This document shows positions 16,099 through 24,440 of a stretch of 64,000 bases of DNA, piece after piece. Numbering within the stretch: position 1 is the first letter of the stretch; each line of letters starts with the position of its first letter. The position numbers were made by a program, and so were the translations under genes. Origin of the DNA: Halobaculum sp. MBLA0147 (GTDB lineage Archaea; Halobacteriota; Halobacteria; Halobacteriales; Haloferacaceae); the NCBI RefSeq assembly GCF_041361345.1, contig NZ_JBGKAD010000001.1, forward strand, positions 2,170,001 to 2,234,000, read 5' to 3'. The notes beneath the pieces are model-generated. The model was not told where the DNA came from. It saw only the letters and a list, made by a program, of their open reading frames with translations, and did not search any database.

Positions 16099-16754
16099 CG
16101 GTTTCCTCGCTGACTCTGTGCTTGTTCTGGCTCTTCATCGGTCTCGAATGCATCGGAGCCGATCGTTTCGAAGAAGGCCTTCGCTCGCTCTTCGACACCG
16201 AGTGCTCTACACACTTCCCGTACGAGGTAGATGTCGCTTCGGTTGAGCTTGTCCTTACTCACCTTGATCGATCCACCGACCGCGATCGTGATCCCGAACG
16301 CGAGCCCCGTACTGAGGCCGAACTCGGTGGTCAACGTGTCGACGACAGTCTTCGTGGTACCGGCCGCAACTGCGTACTCCGCGTACAGATACGCCTCGCG
16401 GAGACGCTCCGAGTCTACGTCTTCGTCGGTGGTCAGAGGGGTCAAGTCCGCCTCTTCGAGACCGGTTCCGACCTCGTCCAACGAGACATCGCCACGGAGC
16501 AGATCACGACGTGTCTTGTCGACTCGCTGGACGTACACCTCGGTGTCGGCGAGTTTCTGAATCCCGAGTCGCTCATCACCCACGCTCTCAGAAGTACGGG
16601 AGTAGTTCGTATCGATGGTCTGTCCACCCGGCTCTACCGTATCGTTAGAGAACGGGCGGATCGTGACAGTCTCGTCAGGTGTCGACTCGCGGCGACCGAA
16701 GAACGGACTGTGTGTCGCCGACAGTGGGCACTCGGAGTGGCTCGAACTCTTCAC
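16095..16754 (-). CDS. Unknown protein, third gene of the DUF4157 operon
   Basis: A 219-residue protein with a disordered Ser/Thr/Glu-rich first 60 residues. A helical region follows with a moderately hydrophobic Gly-rich stretch (about 146-165, FGLSTGLAFGITIAVGG) that could be a membrane helix. The C-terminus (LVREVCRALGVEERAKAFFE) is amphipathic. No family is recognised. Its start overlaps the stop of the immunity-like gene by 4 nt and its stop overlaps the next start by 4 nt. The position between an immunity-like gene and another unknown suggests a function in the same cassette, perhaps a second immunity or a membrane partner. Confidence 0.72.
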   Translation of the reverse strand: MKSSSHSECPLSATHSPFFGRRESTPDETVTIRPFSNDTVEPGGQTIDTNYSRTSESVGDERLGIQKLADTEVYVQRVDKTRRDLLRGDVSLDEVGTGLEEADLTPLTTDEDVDSERLREAYLYAEYAVAAGTTKTVVDTLTTEFGLSTGLAFGITIAVGGSIKVSKDKLNRSDIYLVREVCRALGVEERAKAFFETIGSDAFETDEEPEQAQSQRGNR

Positions 16755-17494
16755 GTCTCAGTCTCCTCCTCTGTGGACTCCAGTATCTCGTACAGGGACG
16801 ACACGGGGTCCTGATCTGCTGGGCGAGGCTCGTCTCGCTCTACCACTCGTTGAATTGCCCAACCCGTCTCCCGCTCGTGAGTCAGCATATCGAGGAGTTC
16901 CATCAGCGTATCCTCACGTTGTGTCTCCTCTTCGAGCGGAAGTTCCCAGACGTGCTCGAGGAGACGACACACCACCCTCGCCTCGTTTCGAACTGTCGGG
17001 TCATCGAGAAACCGGTCGATCACCTCTTCGAGACCGAGTTCCGGCCGAAGAACGTCCTCGTCTTCGATCCGCTCCAGTTCGTGTGTGTTCCCGATGTCGT
17101 ACTCCTCTAGTAGCTGTCGTACGCGAGTCGAGAGAATCAGTCGTTCCCCGAAGTCCCCAATCTCTTCGTCGTACACGTTCCCGATACCGAAGTCGTCACG
17201 ATAGCCGGTCCCAGTCACCTCCAAGCCGTACACTGGAGGGATAGTCTCGTTCGGGTGCTCGTGCTCGAAGTGATCGGTCGTCTCGACAGAGATGTCCGAC
17301 AGTTCGTACCCGGTGAGCGACGAGTCGTTGAGCCCGTCACCGAGAGCCTTCGTAATCAAGTAGCCTTCCTCCCACTGGACCAGATCGTCACCGGGCCACC
17401 ACTCTACGTGTGGAGACTCGATGGGTCCGTCGAGATCGTATCCGCTTCTGTTCGGGTCAACGTACACCGGCTCGATGTAGAAGTACTCAGTCAC
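16751..17494 (-). CDS. Imm43-like putative immunity protein
   Basis: A 247-residue acidic protein. The N-terminal half resembles Imm43-type immunity proteins: an initial YFYIEPVYVD strand, WWPGDDLVQ near residue 35, EGYLITKALGDGL near 45, GYELSDISVETTDHF near 63 and YGLEVTGTGYRDDFGI near 90. That order, with a Trp-Gly-Asp-Asp motif and a late Asp-Asp-Phe, is how I recognise the family; no search was run. The C-terminal half is helical and very acidic. It starts inside the last codons of the DUF4157 gene (8-bp overlap), exactly where a cognate immunity gene would sit. Confidence 0.7.
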   Translation of the reverse strand: MTEYFYIEPVYVDPNRSGYDLDGPIESPHVEWWPGDDLVQWEEGYLITKALGDGLNDSSLTGYELSDISVETTDHFEHEHPNETIPPVYGLEVTGTGYRDDFGIGNVYDEEIGDFGERLILSTRVRQLLEEYDIGNTHELERIEDEDVLRPELGLEEVIDRFLDDPTVRNEARVVCRLLEHVWELPLEEETQREDTLMELLDMLTHERETGWAIQRVVERDEPRPADQDPVSSLYEILESTEEETET

Positions 17495-18941
17495 TCTCAG
17501 ATCCCTCCGTGTACATCTCCGGGAGGAAGTGGTGTCCGAGTTCTCTGTCTAACTCTTCGACCCTCTCCAAGAGATACTCTCTGATCTCTCTCCGTAGTCG
17601 CTTCACCTCTTCGGGAACCTCTGGCGACTCGACACGGGATGCTGCTTCACGGGGAGAGAGTTCCTCTGGATCGTCGCTGACGTGTCTTCGATACGCTCTC
17701 GACCACTTCCGCTCTAGCTTTCTGAGTTCTGCATCTCGGTACACCCGATTCCACTCGACACGAATGACACTCTGGTGTAACTCCGCCTGCACGTCGTTCG
17801 GGATGCCTCTGAGGTTCTCGACGGAGTGCATCTCTCGGGGGGAGAGCAGTCCTGGGAAGAATGGTCTACCTCCTGGTTGAATGATCTGCTGTTCGATGGC
17901 GTGGTGAACGTTTCCGACCAGGTTCTCTTCGAGTTCCTCGACATCGTAGAGTTCTGGGTAGGCCGCTTCGAACACGTCGCGGTGCACCCCATCGGCAGTT
18001 GGATCTCTTTCGTCGCTGATTTCCCCGATTTCCAGCTGCTCGTCTCCAGTCACCTCCGCAGGGTGTGCGAGGTTCTCGTCTGGTGCAGCGTCGATCTCCT
18101 CGGTCGCCGACTCACGCGCTTCCAACAGTTCTCTGTACTCCTCGTACTTCCGCCGCTGGAGCAGGAGTGCGACGCTGTCACCGGTGTCGAGATTCGCCGA
18201 TGCGTCGGGACCCGGATCGGAGACCTGCTCGCCCGTCGGGAGTCTCGCCACACCGTCTGTCTGTTGGCGGACGTGCGCTAATTCGTGGGCGAGGACGTGT
18301 TGCCCCTCCGCGGACTCAGGGTCGTACTCGCCAGCGCCGAAGGCGACGTGGTTGCCGACGGTGAACGCCCGCGCGTTGATCTGCTCCGCTGCCGCGGCCG
18401 CCTTCGGACCGGTGTGGATCCGTACGTCACCGAGCGAGTCGCCCATCCGCTCTTCGACGGCACGCTGGATCGAGGTGTCCAACGGTCGGCCGGGTGAGGA
18501 GATCACCTCACGCACGGAGTCGGGAACGCCAGCGTCTCCGTCGGGACCACGACGCCGGTCTCTGTTGACTTTGCCGGTGTTGTCCATCCGCGAGAGCCGG
18601 TTGAAGTGCTCGATGTCCCAGGGAATCGGCGTCCCCTTCCGGTCGCGGAACCGCTGCATCTTGGTCTTGTGGCCCATCGCGGCGATGGGCATCCCCTCGT
18701 CGATCCACCGGAGAACCTGCCCGCCGTACCCCTTCTCTAGCCGCTGGAGTTCCTGGAGTTCGTCGACGCTCGAGATCTCCCGACCGTAGTACTCCTCGAT
18801 GTCTTCCTTCGTCGTCGGGCCAACGGTAGTCGGACCCACGTCCGCACGCGACGGCCACCGCTGCGGGCCGTCGCTCTCGCCGGACTGGTCACTGTCCGTC
18901 TCGGTCCTCTTTCCTCGATCACGCAGTGCCTGGTATCCCAT
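17487..18941 (-). CDS. DUF4157 (eCIS-core) protein with C-terminal nuclease-like toxin region
   Basis: A 484-residue modular protein. Residues 45-150 form a leader region (YYGREISSVDELQELQ, GHKTKMQRFRDRKGTPIPWD). Residues 150-228 are a DUF4157 domain with HVLAHELAHVRQQ containing HELAH at 219-223 and the usual VRIHTG and INARAFTVGNHVAFG motifs. After a charged linker, residues 320-405 carry VHHAIEQQ (H346-H347), MHSVENLRGIPN (N376) and ELHQS (H389), then EWNRVYR. This HH...N...H pattern resembles His-Me-finger (HNH/Endo VII-like) toxin nucleases. DUF4157 marks many effectors of extracellular contractile injection systems. It heads a four-gene operon; the Imm43-like gene overlaps its end. Confidence 0.78.
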   Translation of the reverse strand: MGYQALRDRGKRTETDSDQSGESDGPQRWPSRADVGPTTVGPTTKEDIEEYYGREISSVDELQELQRLEKGYGGQVLRWIDEGMPIAAMGHKTKMQRFRDRKGTPIPWDIEHFNRLSRMDNTGKVNRDRRRGPDGDAGVPDSVREVISSPGRPLDTSIQRAVEERMGDSLGDVRIHTGPKAAAAAEQINARAFTVGNHVAFGAGEYDPESAEGQHVLAHELAHVRQQTDGVARLPTGEQVSDPGPDASANLDTGDSVALLLQRRKYEEYRELLEARESATEEIDAAPDENLAHPAEVTGDEQLEIGEISDERDPTADGVHRDVFEAAYPELYDVEELEENLVGNVHHAIEQQIIQPGGRPFFPGLLSPREMHSVENLRGIPNDVQAELHQSVIRVEWNRVYRDAELRKLERKWSRAYRRHVSDDPEELSPREAASRVESPEVPEEVKRLRREIREYLLERVEELDRELGHHFLPEMYTEGSESD

Positions 18942-19113
18942 CGTCCCTTGCCGGTTGGTGTGTCTGCTCGTAACTTGATTCTTCCCACTGAGTGTGGATT
19001 CAGTTGTAGATCACGACCAACCGTCACTGGGCGACGACTGCGAGTCACTACACACTGACAGCTAATCCCAACACAACCACAGCTATTAACAACCAGCGAG
19101 CACAACACCAAGA

Positions 19114-19185
19114 CACGACACTGCGGGGTCGTCACTGCTGAAAAAGTGGCAGGGTGCTGGAACACCCCACCTCCGCAGTGTCGTG
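19114..19185. repeat. 13-bp inverted repeat beside the toxin island
   Basis: CACGACACTGCGG (19114-19126) is repeated inverted at 19173-19185, with a 46-nt spacer that itself holds GGGTG/CACCC. It lies in an AT-richer gap (18942-19198) between the DUF4157 gene and the rightward hypothetical gene. The gap also has TATA-like CTATTAAC near 19083. It could be an operator or terminator, or a boundary of the island. Confidence 0.5.
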
Positions 19186-19198
19186 GGCTACCACGACA

Positions 19199-19648
19199 AT
19201 GTGTTCGAACGATTCTCCGTCTGAAAAGGATGACGGGACGACCGAAGTACAGCCACTGCTCGACAGCTACGATACCCACCTGGAGACACTGCGCTTGCTC
19301 CCACTGCCGCAGTACCGCAGTAGGGAACTCCACGCCGCGACGGAGGCGATCCGGGACAGACTCGCAGCCAGCGGCTTCGTTCCCCCGACGCAACTCCAAC
19401 ACCTCCTGTGCGTCGTCGCCGAGGCGATCGACGACGTACGCGCCGCCGCGACGGGCGAACCCGACAGACTCCCCGAAGCGCCACGCTACCCGGTCGGCAC
19501 ACCACGCGACGAGTACGCGATGACACCCGACGAGCGCGAGACGGTACTCGACGGACTCACGAGCCTCCAGTTCACACTCGTCGAGACACCGACCCTCCCC
19601 GACGGCTGGAGCGAGCGACTCCGCGAGGGGGACCGGCCGACGGCGTGA
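19199..19648 (+). CDS. Hypothetical helical protein
   Basis: A 149-residue acidic soluble protein of unrecognised family, mostly alpha-helical: LDSYDTHLETLRLLPLPQYR, LHAATEAIRDRLAASGFVPP and LQHLLCVVAEAIDDVRAAA. Its GC content returns to the chromosomal level, so it is probably outside the island on the left. The ATG is chosen because the few codons upstream fall in the inverted repeat. The function is unknown. Confidence 0.6.
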   Translation: MCSNDSPSEKDDGTTEVQPLLDSYDTHLETLRLLPLPQYRSRELHAATEAIRDRLAASGFVPPTQLQHLLCVVAEAIDDVRAAATGEPDRLPEAPRYPVGTPRDEYAMTPDERETVLDGLTSLQFTLVETPTLPDGWSERLREGDRPTA

Positions 19649-19841
19649 TCCCGACGCCGGAGACGGGTCGACACCGGCGGCGTCACACTGGGTGACGACC
19701 GTGCACCACCCTGTCGCCACTTCCGCACCACCGCCCATCCAACCACGGACGCGTCTCGCCGACCCCACCGACGCGACCCGCTACAGTCCGCCACGCCGGG
19801 AACACAAACGTTTCAACCACGCCACGGCTCCAGTCGTGTAG

Positions 19842-21242
19842 ATGTTCGACGACACGCCGGGGCGTGGCCGCCTCGCACGCGGGCTCGCCCTCCTGGTGGT
19901 GGTGTCGCTGTTCGCGCCCGCCGGGGTCGCTGCCCTCTCCCCCGACTCGGGGGGAACACCCGGCCAGGTCGGGCTGGAGCCGGGGACGGTGACCCAGCCG
20001 GCGGACAACGCGACCGTGGTCGGGATCCAGGGGTTCCACTTCCAGGGACAGGGGTCGACGAAGAAGCCCGCGCGTGTCGTCTCTGCGGGCCCGCAGGGTG
20101 AGACGAACTGGGTGTTCGACGGCGGGCCGTACGACGCGACGTGGTTCTACGACGTGGACCCACTCGCGAACGGGAACTTACTCGTCGTCTCGACGAACCC
20201 CGAGGGGACGCTGGTGATGGAGTTGAACCGCTCGACGCGGGAAGCCGTCTGGAAGGAGCGGTTCGACATGAAGGACACCCACGACGTGGACATGCTCCCG
20301 AACGGGAACCTCGTGATCGCGAACATGCGCAACTGGGACAACGAGACCCAGGTCAGCGACGACCGGATCGTGATCTACGACCGCGAGAGCGAGGAGTTCG
20401 TCTGGGAGTGGACGTTCCGGAACCACTACCCCAACTCGACGGACGGCGGCTTCTCCGAGGACTGGACCCACGTCAACGACGTGGACCGGATCGGTGACGG
20501 CCGGTTCCTCCTGTCGCCGCGCAACTTCGACCAGGCGATCGTCGTCGACCGCGAGAGCAAGGAGATCGTGGAGCGACTCGGCGAGGACGGCGACCACGAG
20601 ACGATGTTCGAGCAACACAACCCCGACTGGCTGGTGAGCGAGGCGGGGAACCCGACGATCCTCGTGGCCGACTCCGAGAACGACCGTGTCGTCGAGTACA
20701 CGAAACGCGACGGAGAGTGGGAGCGGATCTGGACCGTCGGCACCGGCCAGCTGTCGTGGCCGCGCGACGCCGACCGCCTGCCGAACGGGAACACGCTGAT
20801 CACGGACTCGCTGAACCACCGCGTGATCGAGGTGACGCCACGGGGTGAGATCGTCTGGGAGTACTACGCCACCTGGGGCGCCTACGAGGCGGAACGGCTC
20901 GGGACCGGCGACGAGTCGAACGGCCCGACGATGACCGACCAGGGTGTGTCGGGGTCGTACCGCCTCACCGGGAGTGCGGGCCTGATCGAGGGCACCGGCG
21001 ACACGAACACCTTCGCGGCGACGGTCCAGAACACCTTCGCGGGGACGCCGGTCGGCGGCGTCGCGACGGAGTTCGCCGTGACGTGGTCGCACGTCACCCC
21101 GTGGGTCCAGCCCGTCTGGATGGACTCGTGGGCGTTCGCGTCGCTGGCGGCCGGCCTCCTCGTTGCGCTGGCCTGGGGCCTCGTCGAACTCGTGCTCGCA
21201 CGACGGCGGCTGGTCGAGTTCGTGCGTGGCGTGGCCGGGTGA
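19842..21242 (+). CDS. Arylsulfotransferase-family (ASST-like) exported protein
   Basis: A 466-residue protein with an N-terminal signal helix (about 12-32) and a C-terminal membrane helix (about 432-455), so it is probably anchored outside the cell. Between them are beta-propeller-like repeats with the recurring N-G-N motif: DPLANGNLLV, DMLPNGNLVI, DRLPNGNTLI, plus HDVDM and NHRVIEV. This is the arylsulfotransferase (ASST)/NHL-like pattern. Known ASST enzymes move sulfate between phenolic compounds, but the catalytic His has not been pinpointed here, so a binding role is also possible. A TATA-like ACGTTTCAAC lies about 30 nt upstream. Confidence 0.72.
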   Translation: MFDDTPGRGRLARGLALLVVVSLFAPAGVAALSPDSGGTPGQVGLEPGTVTQPADNATVVGIQGFHFQGQGSTKKPARVVSAGPQGETNWVFDGGPYDATWFYDVDPLANGNLLVVSTNPEGTLVMELNRSTREAVWKERFDMKDTHDVDMLPNGNLVIANMRNWDNETQVSDDRIVIYDRESEEFVWEWTFRNHYPNSTDGGFSEDWTHVNDVDRIGDGRFLLSPRNFDQAIVVDRESKEIVERLGEDGDHETMFEQHNPDWLVSEAGNPTILVADSENDRVVEYTKRDGEWERIWTVGTGQLSWPRDADRLPNGNTLITDSLNHRVIEVTPRGEIVWEYYATWGAYEAERLGTGDESNGPTMTDQGVSGSYRLTGSAGLIEGTGDTNTFAATVQNTFAGTPVGGVATEFAVTWSHVTPWVQPVWMDSWAFASLAAGLLVALAWGLVELVLARRRLVEFVRGVAG

Positions 21243-21409
21243 GATCGCGGATCACGTGGCGGAGTGCGGCCGTAGATCACGTGCCGGAGTGAGTTCGTGG
21301 ATCGTGTCCGACAGTTTCTCGCGTGTGTCCCAACCGAGACCGAGACGTGCCCGTTCGACGGCAGAACCGCCGAGTGACCCGTCCGAGCGTGGCCGCGTTC
21401 CGCAAACAC

Positions 21410-21417
21410 CTTATACG
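21410..21417 (+). promoter_or_regulatory. TATA-like box of the ATP synthase operon
   Basis: CTTATACG lies 33-40 nt before the atpH ATG in an otherwise GC-rich gap. Initiation about 25 nt further on would leave a short leader of roughly ten nucleotides. Confidence 0.6.
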
Positions 21418-21449
21418 CACGTAGACCAAACCACGGACGACGACTACCA

Positions 21450-21782
21450 ATGCCGAGACCCGAAGTTCTCGAACGAGTGAAGGAGGCCGAAGCCGAGGCC
21501 GAGGAGATCGTCGCCGAAGCCGAGTCCGACCGCGAGGAGCGGATCCAGGAGGCTCGGGCCGAGGCAGACGAGATCCGCGCCGAGGCCGAGGCGGAGGCCG
21601 ACGAACTCGAGGACGAGCGGCTCGCAGACGCTCGCGAGGAGATCGACGAGAAGCGCGAGCAGATCCTCGAGGAGGGACGGACAGAACGCACGGAACTGAT
21701 GGACCGCGCACGCGACCGCCAAGAGGAGGCGGTCGAGTACGCGGTCGAGCGGTTCGAGGAGGCGGTGCATGCTCAGACCTGA
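21450..21782 (+). CDS. atpH: A-type ATP synthase subunit H
   Basis: A 110-residue coiled-coil protein, almost entirely charged heptads (VKEAEAEAEEIVAEAESDRE). Subunit H pairs with subunit E to form the peripheral stalks that hold the A1 head against the membrane part. It is the first gene of the cluster and overlaps the start of atpI by 14 bp, so the two are coupled. Identity rests on composition, size and position, as usual for this subunit. Confidence 0.88.
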   Translation: MPRPEVLERVKEAEAEAEEIVAEAESDREERIQEARAEADEIRAEAEAEADELEDERLADAREEIDEKREQILEEGRTERTELMDRARDRQEEAVEYAVERFEEAVHAQT

Positions 21783-24027
21783 GCAGATGAGTAAGGTCTC
21801 GGTCACGGGCTCCCGCGGCGTGATGGGGGACGTGATCGAGGCGATGCACGACCTCTCGACGGTCCACCTGACGGAGTACGACGGCAACTGGGAGGGGTTC
21901 GACCAGGGTGTCTCCACCGAGGGCGCCGAGGAGGCCGCCGACAAGCTGGTGACGGTCCGGTCGCTGCAGTCGCAACTCGGCGTCGAGGAGAGTGACGCCG
22001 GCCCCTCGCGGATCGTCACCGACGAGGCGCTCGACGAGGAGCTGGAGGAGGTCCGCACGGAGGCGAACCGACTCGACGACCGCCGGGAGGAACTGAAGAA
22101 CGAACTCCGGCGCGTCGACGAGCGGATCGACGGGATCGAGCCGTTCGTCGAGTTGGGAATCGACGTGGACCTGTTGAGCGGCTACGACAGCCTCCAGGTC
22201 GCCGTCGGCGAGGGTGACGAGGCGGCCGTCGAGGAGGCGGTCGTCCAGTCGCCCGCCCTCGACGAGTACCAGATCTTCTCCGGTGGCGACGTGCTGGCGG
22301 TGTTCGCGCGCCCGTCGAGTTCGGCCGAGGCGGACGCGCTGGCGGACGTGCTGGTGAGCGCGGAGTTCGCGGCCATCGAGGTGCCGGAACTGGACGCGGA
22401 CGAGAACACGGCGCCGGAGGCGTACCACAAGCGGCTCCAGGCGGACCGTCAGGAGTTGGAGTCGGAGATCGAGGCCGTCGAGGCGGACCTCGAGACGCTC
22501 CGCGAGGAGTGGGCCGGCTTCCTGTTGGCGGCCGAGGAGGAACTGGCGATCCGCGTCGGGAAGGCGGAGGCGCCGTTGTCGTTCGCGACGACGGACAACG
22601 CCTTCGTCGCCGAAGGGTGGATCCCGACGGAGGAGTACACGGAGTTCGCGGGCGCGATCTCGGACGCGGTCGGTAACGGCGCCGAGATCGAGGAACTCCA
22701 GCGAGCCAGCTTCGGGCCGGACGGCGAGGTCGTCCGCGAGGACGTGCCCGAGTCCGTCCGCGAGGCCGGTCGCCGCGAGCCGCCCGAGACCGACACCGAC
22801 GAGACGGAGCAGACGGCCGAACGGCAGCGAGCCGTCGCGGACGGCGGGGTCACGGCGGACACGCCGGTCGTGATGCGGGACGACGACCCGCCGACGGTCC
22901 AGAACAACGCCGACGTGGCGAGTCCGTTCGAGCTGCTCGTCCGGATGATCGGGAAGCCGAACTACACGGAGTACGACCCGACGGTCGTGCTCTTCCTCAC
23001 GTTCCCGGTGATGTTCGGCTTCATGATCGGGGACTTCGCGTACGGGCTGATCTACACGGGGATCGGCGCGTACGTCTACCGGAACTTCGACTCACAGACG
23101 TTCAAGGCGTTCGGCGGCATCGCGATCACCGCCGGGCTGTTCACGACGGCGTTCGGGATCCTCTACGGCGAGATCTTCGGGCTGCACCTGATCAGCACCT
23201 ACTTCTGGGAGGGGCTGGTCGGGCTGAAACACGCACCCATCGAGAAGGGGCTGTCGCCGGCCGGCACCTACTGGGCGAACACGTGGTTCGTCGTCACGGT
23301 GCTGTTCGGTGTGCTCCACCTGAACGTGGGGTACACGCTGGAGTTCCTCGAGAACCTCCAGTTCCACGGCGTCGTGGAGGCGTTGGAGGAGTCCGGCTCC
23401 TGGCTGCTGATGTTGAACGGCCTCTGGCTGTTCATCTTCAGTGACCTCGGGAAGGCGACGAAGCCGGACATGCTGTTCGAGGTGTTCTCCAGCGGCTCCG
23501 TCTCCGCGTTCGAACTCGGGTTCACCGGGTTCCCGACCGTCGTCGGCTACGTCGGCGTCGGGATGCTCGCGGTGGGGCTCGTCCTCTTGGCGCTGGCCGA
23601 CCCGGCGGAGTTGGTGGAGTTCCACGTCGTGTTGGCCCACGCCCTGTCGTACCTCCGGATCGGGGCCGTGTTGCTGGCGAAGGCCGGGATGGCGTTCGCC
23701 GTCAACCTCCTGTTCTTCGGGGCGTACATCGACGGTAAGGGCGAGTACCACTTCATGCTCCAACACGACGCCGCGTACGTGTTGGAGACGAAGGAGGGGG
23801 CGACGATCATGTTCGAGGGGCTGATGCACGGTGGCATCGCGCTGCTGCTCGTCGGCATCCTCGTGTTGATCGTCGGCCACCTCATCGTGCTCGCGCTGGG
23901 TGTCACCTCCTCGGGGATCCAGGCCGCGCGTCTCGAGTACTTCGAGTTCTTCGAGAAGTTCTACGAGGGCGACGGCGTGGAGTACGAGCCGTTCGGCACG
24001 GACCGGCAGTACACCGCCGAAGAGTAG
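21769..24027 (+). CDS. atpI: A-type ATP synthase subunit I (subunit a)
   Basis: A 752-residue subunit. The N-terminal 390 residues are a cytoplasmic arm with coiled coils; from about 400 on there are seven to eight membrane helices (VVLFLTFPVMFGFMIGDFAY, YLRIGAVLLAKAGMAFAVNL) that form the ion half-channels facing the K ring. SYLRIGAVLLAK carries the conserved Arg that works with the ring carboxylate. The ATG at 21769 lies inside atpH; an alternative ATG at 21787 would remove six residues. The acidic linker at about 330-375 is longer than in many homologues. Confidence 0.94.
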   Translation: MLRPEQMSKVSVTGSRGVMGDVIEAMHDLSTVHLTEYDGNWEGFDQGVSTEGAEEAADKLVTVRSLQSQLGVEESDAGPSRIVTDEALDEELEEVRTEANRLDDRREELKNELRRVDERIDGIEPFVELGIDVDLLSGYDSLQVAVGEGDEAAVEEAVVQSPALDEYQIFSGGDVLAVFARPSSSAEADALADVLVSAEFAAIEVPELDADENTAPEAYHKRLQADRQELESEIEAVEADLETLREEWAGFLLAAEEELAIRVGKAEAPLSFATTDNAFVAEGWIPTEEYTEFAGAISDAVGNGAEIEELQRASFGPDGEVVREDVPESVREAGRREPPETDTDETEQTAERQRAVADGGVTADTPVVMRDDDPPTVQNNADVASPFELLVRMIGKPNYTEYDPTVVLFLTFPVMFGFMIGDFAYGLIYTGIGAYVYRNFDSQTFKAFGGIAITAGLFTTAFGILYGEIFGLHLISTYFWEGLVGLKHAPIEKGLSPAGTYWANTWFVVTVLFGVLHLNVGYTLEFLENLQFHGVVEALEESGSWLLMLNGLWLFIFSDLGKATKPDMLFEVFSSGSVSAFELGFTGFPTVVGYVGVGMLAVGLVLLALADPAELVEFHVVLAHALSYLRIGAVLLAKAGMAFAVNLLFFGAYIDGKGEYHFMLQHDAAYVLETKEGATIMFEGLMHGGIALLLVGILVLIVGHLIVLALGVTSSGIQAARLEYFEFFEKFYEGDGVEYEPFGTDRQYTAEE

Positions 24028-24440
24028 TCGCGTCTCACCCGGACGCACCCGCGGTTCTCGGCACACCGTTCTCGCGGACGCTACCGCTCTGAGCGACGAC
24101 TCACTCCGGGCGACGATTCGACCCCGCGCGACGACCCGACGCCTCCGCGGACGGACAGGTCGCACGACGGGTCGAGGCCTCGCGACCGTCTCCCGGCTGG
24201 AGGCGCGACGTTCCCCGCCGCACGCGTCCGGTCGCCGGTCGTCACGACGGCGGAGCGGGGAGCGACACCACCGCCGAGGAACTGTACCCGACCTGATATG
24301 TGGTGCGTTCACACACCGTTCTCGCCGAGTGCGAACGGGACGGATTCGGGAGGTTCGGCCGTTCTATTTGGGAACCTTTATGTGCGCTTCAGGGGCAAGA
24401 GGGACATGTTCGGAAGCGACCACACCGTACGTGAGAACCC
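24028..24440. other. 413-bp gap between atpI and atpK with an internal promoter
   Basis: No gene is supported here. CTTTATGT at 24376-24383 is a good TATA-like box, about 60 nt before atpK, so atpK and the genes after it may have their own start. A 14-bp direct repeat CACACCGTTCTCGC occurs at 24062 and 24312. The rest is GC-rich with no open frame of protein-like composition. Confidence 0.55.
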
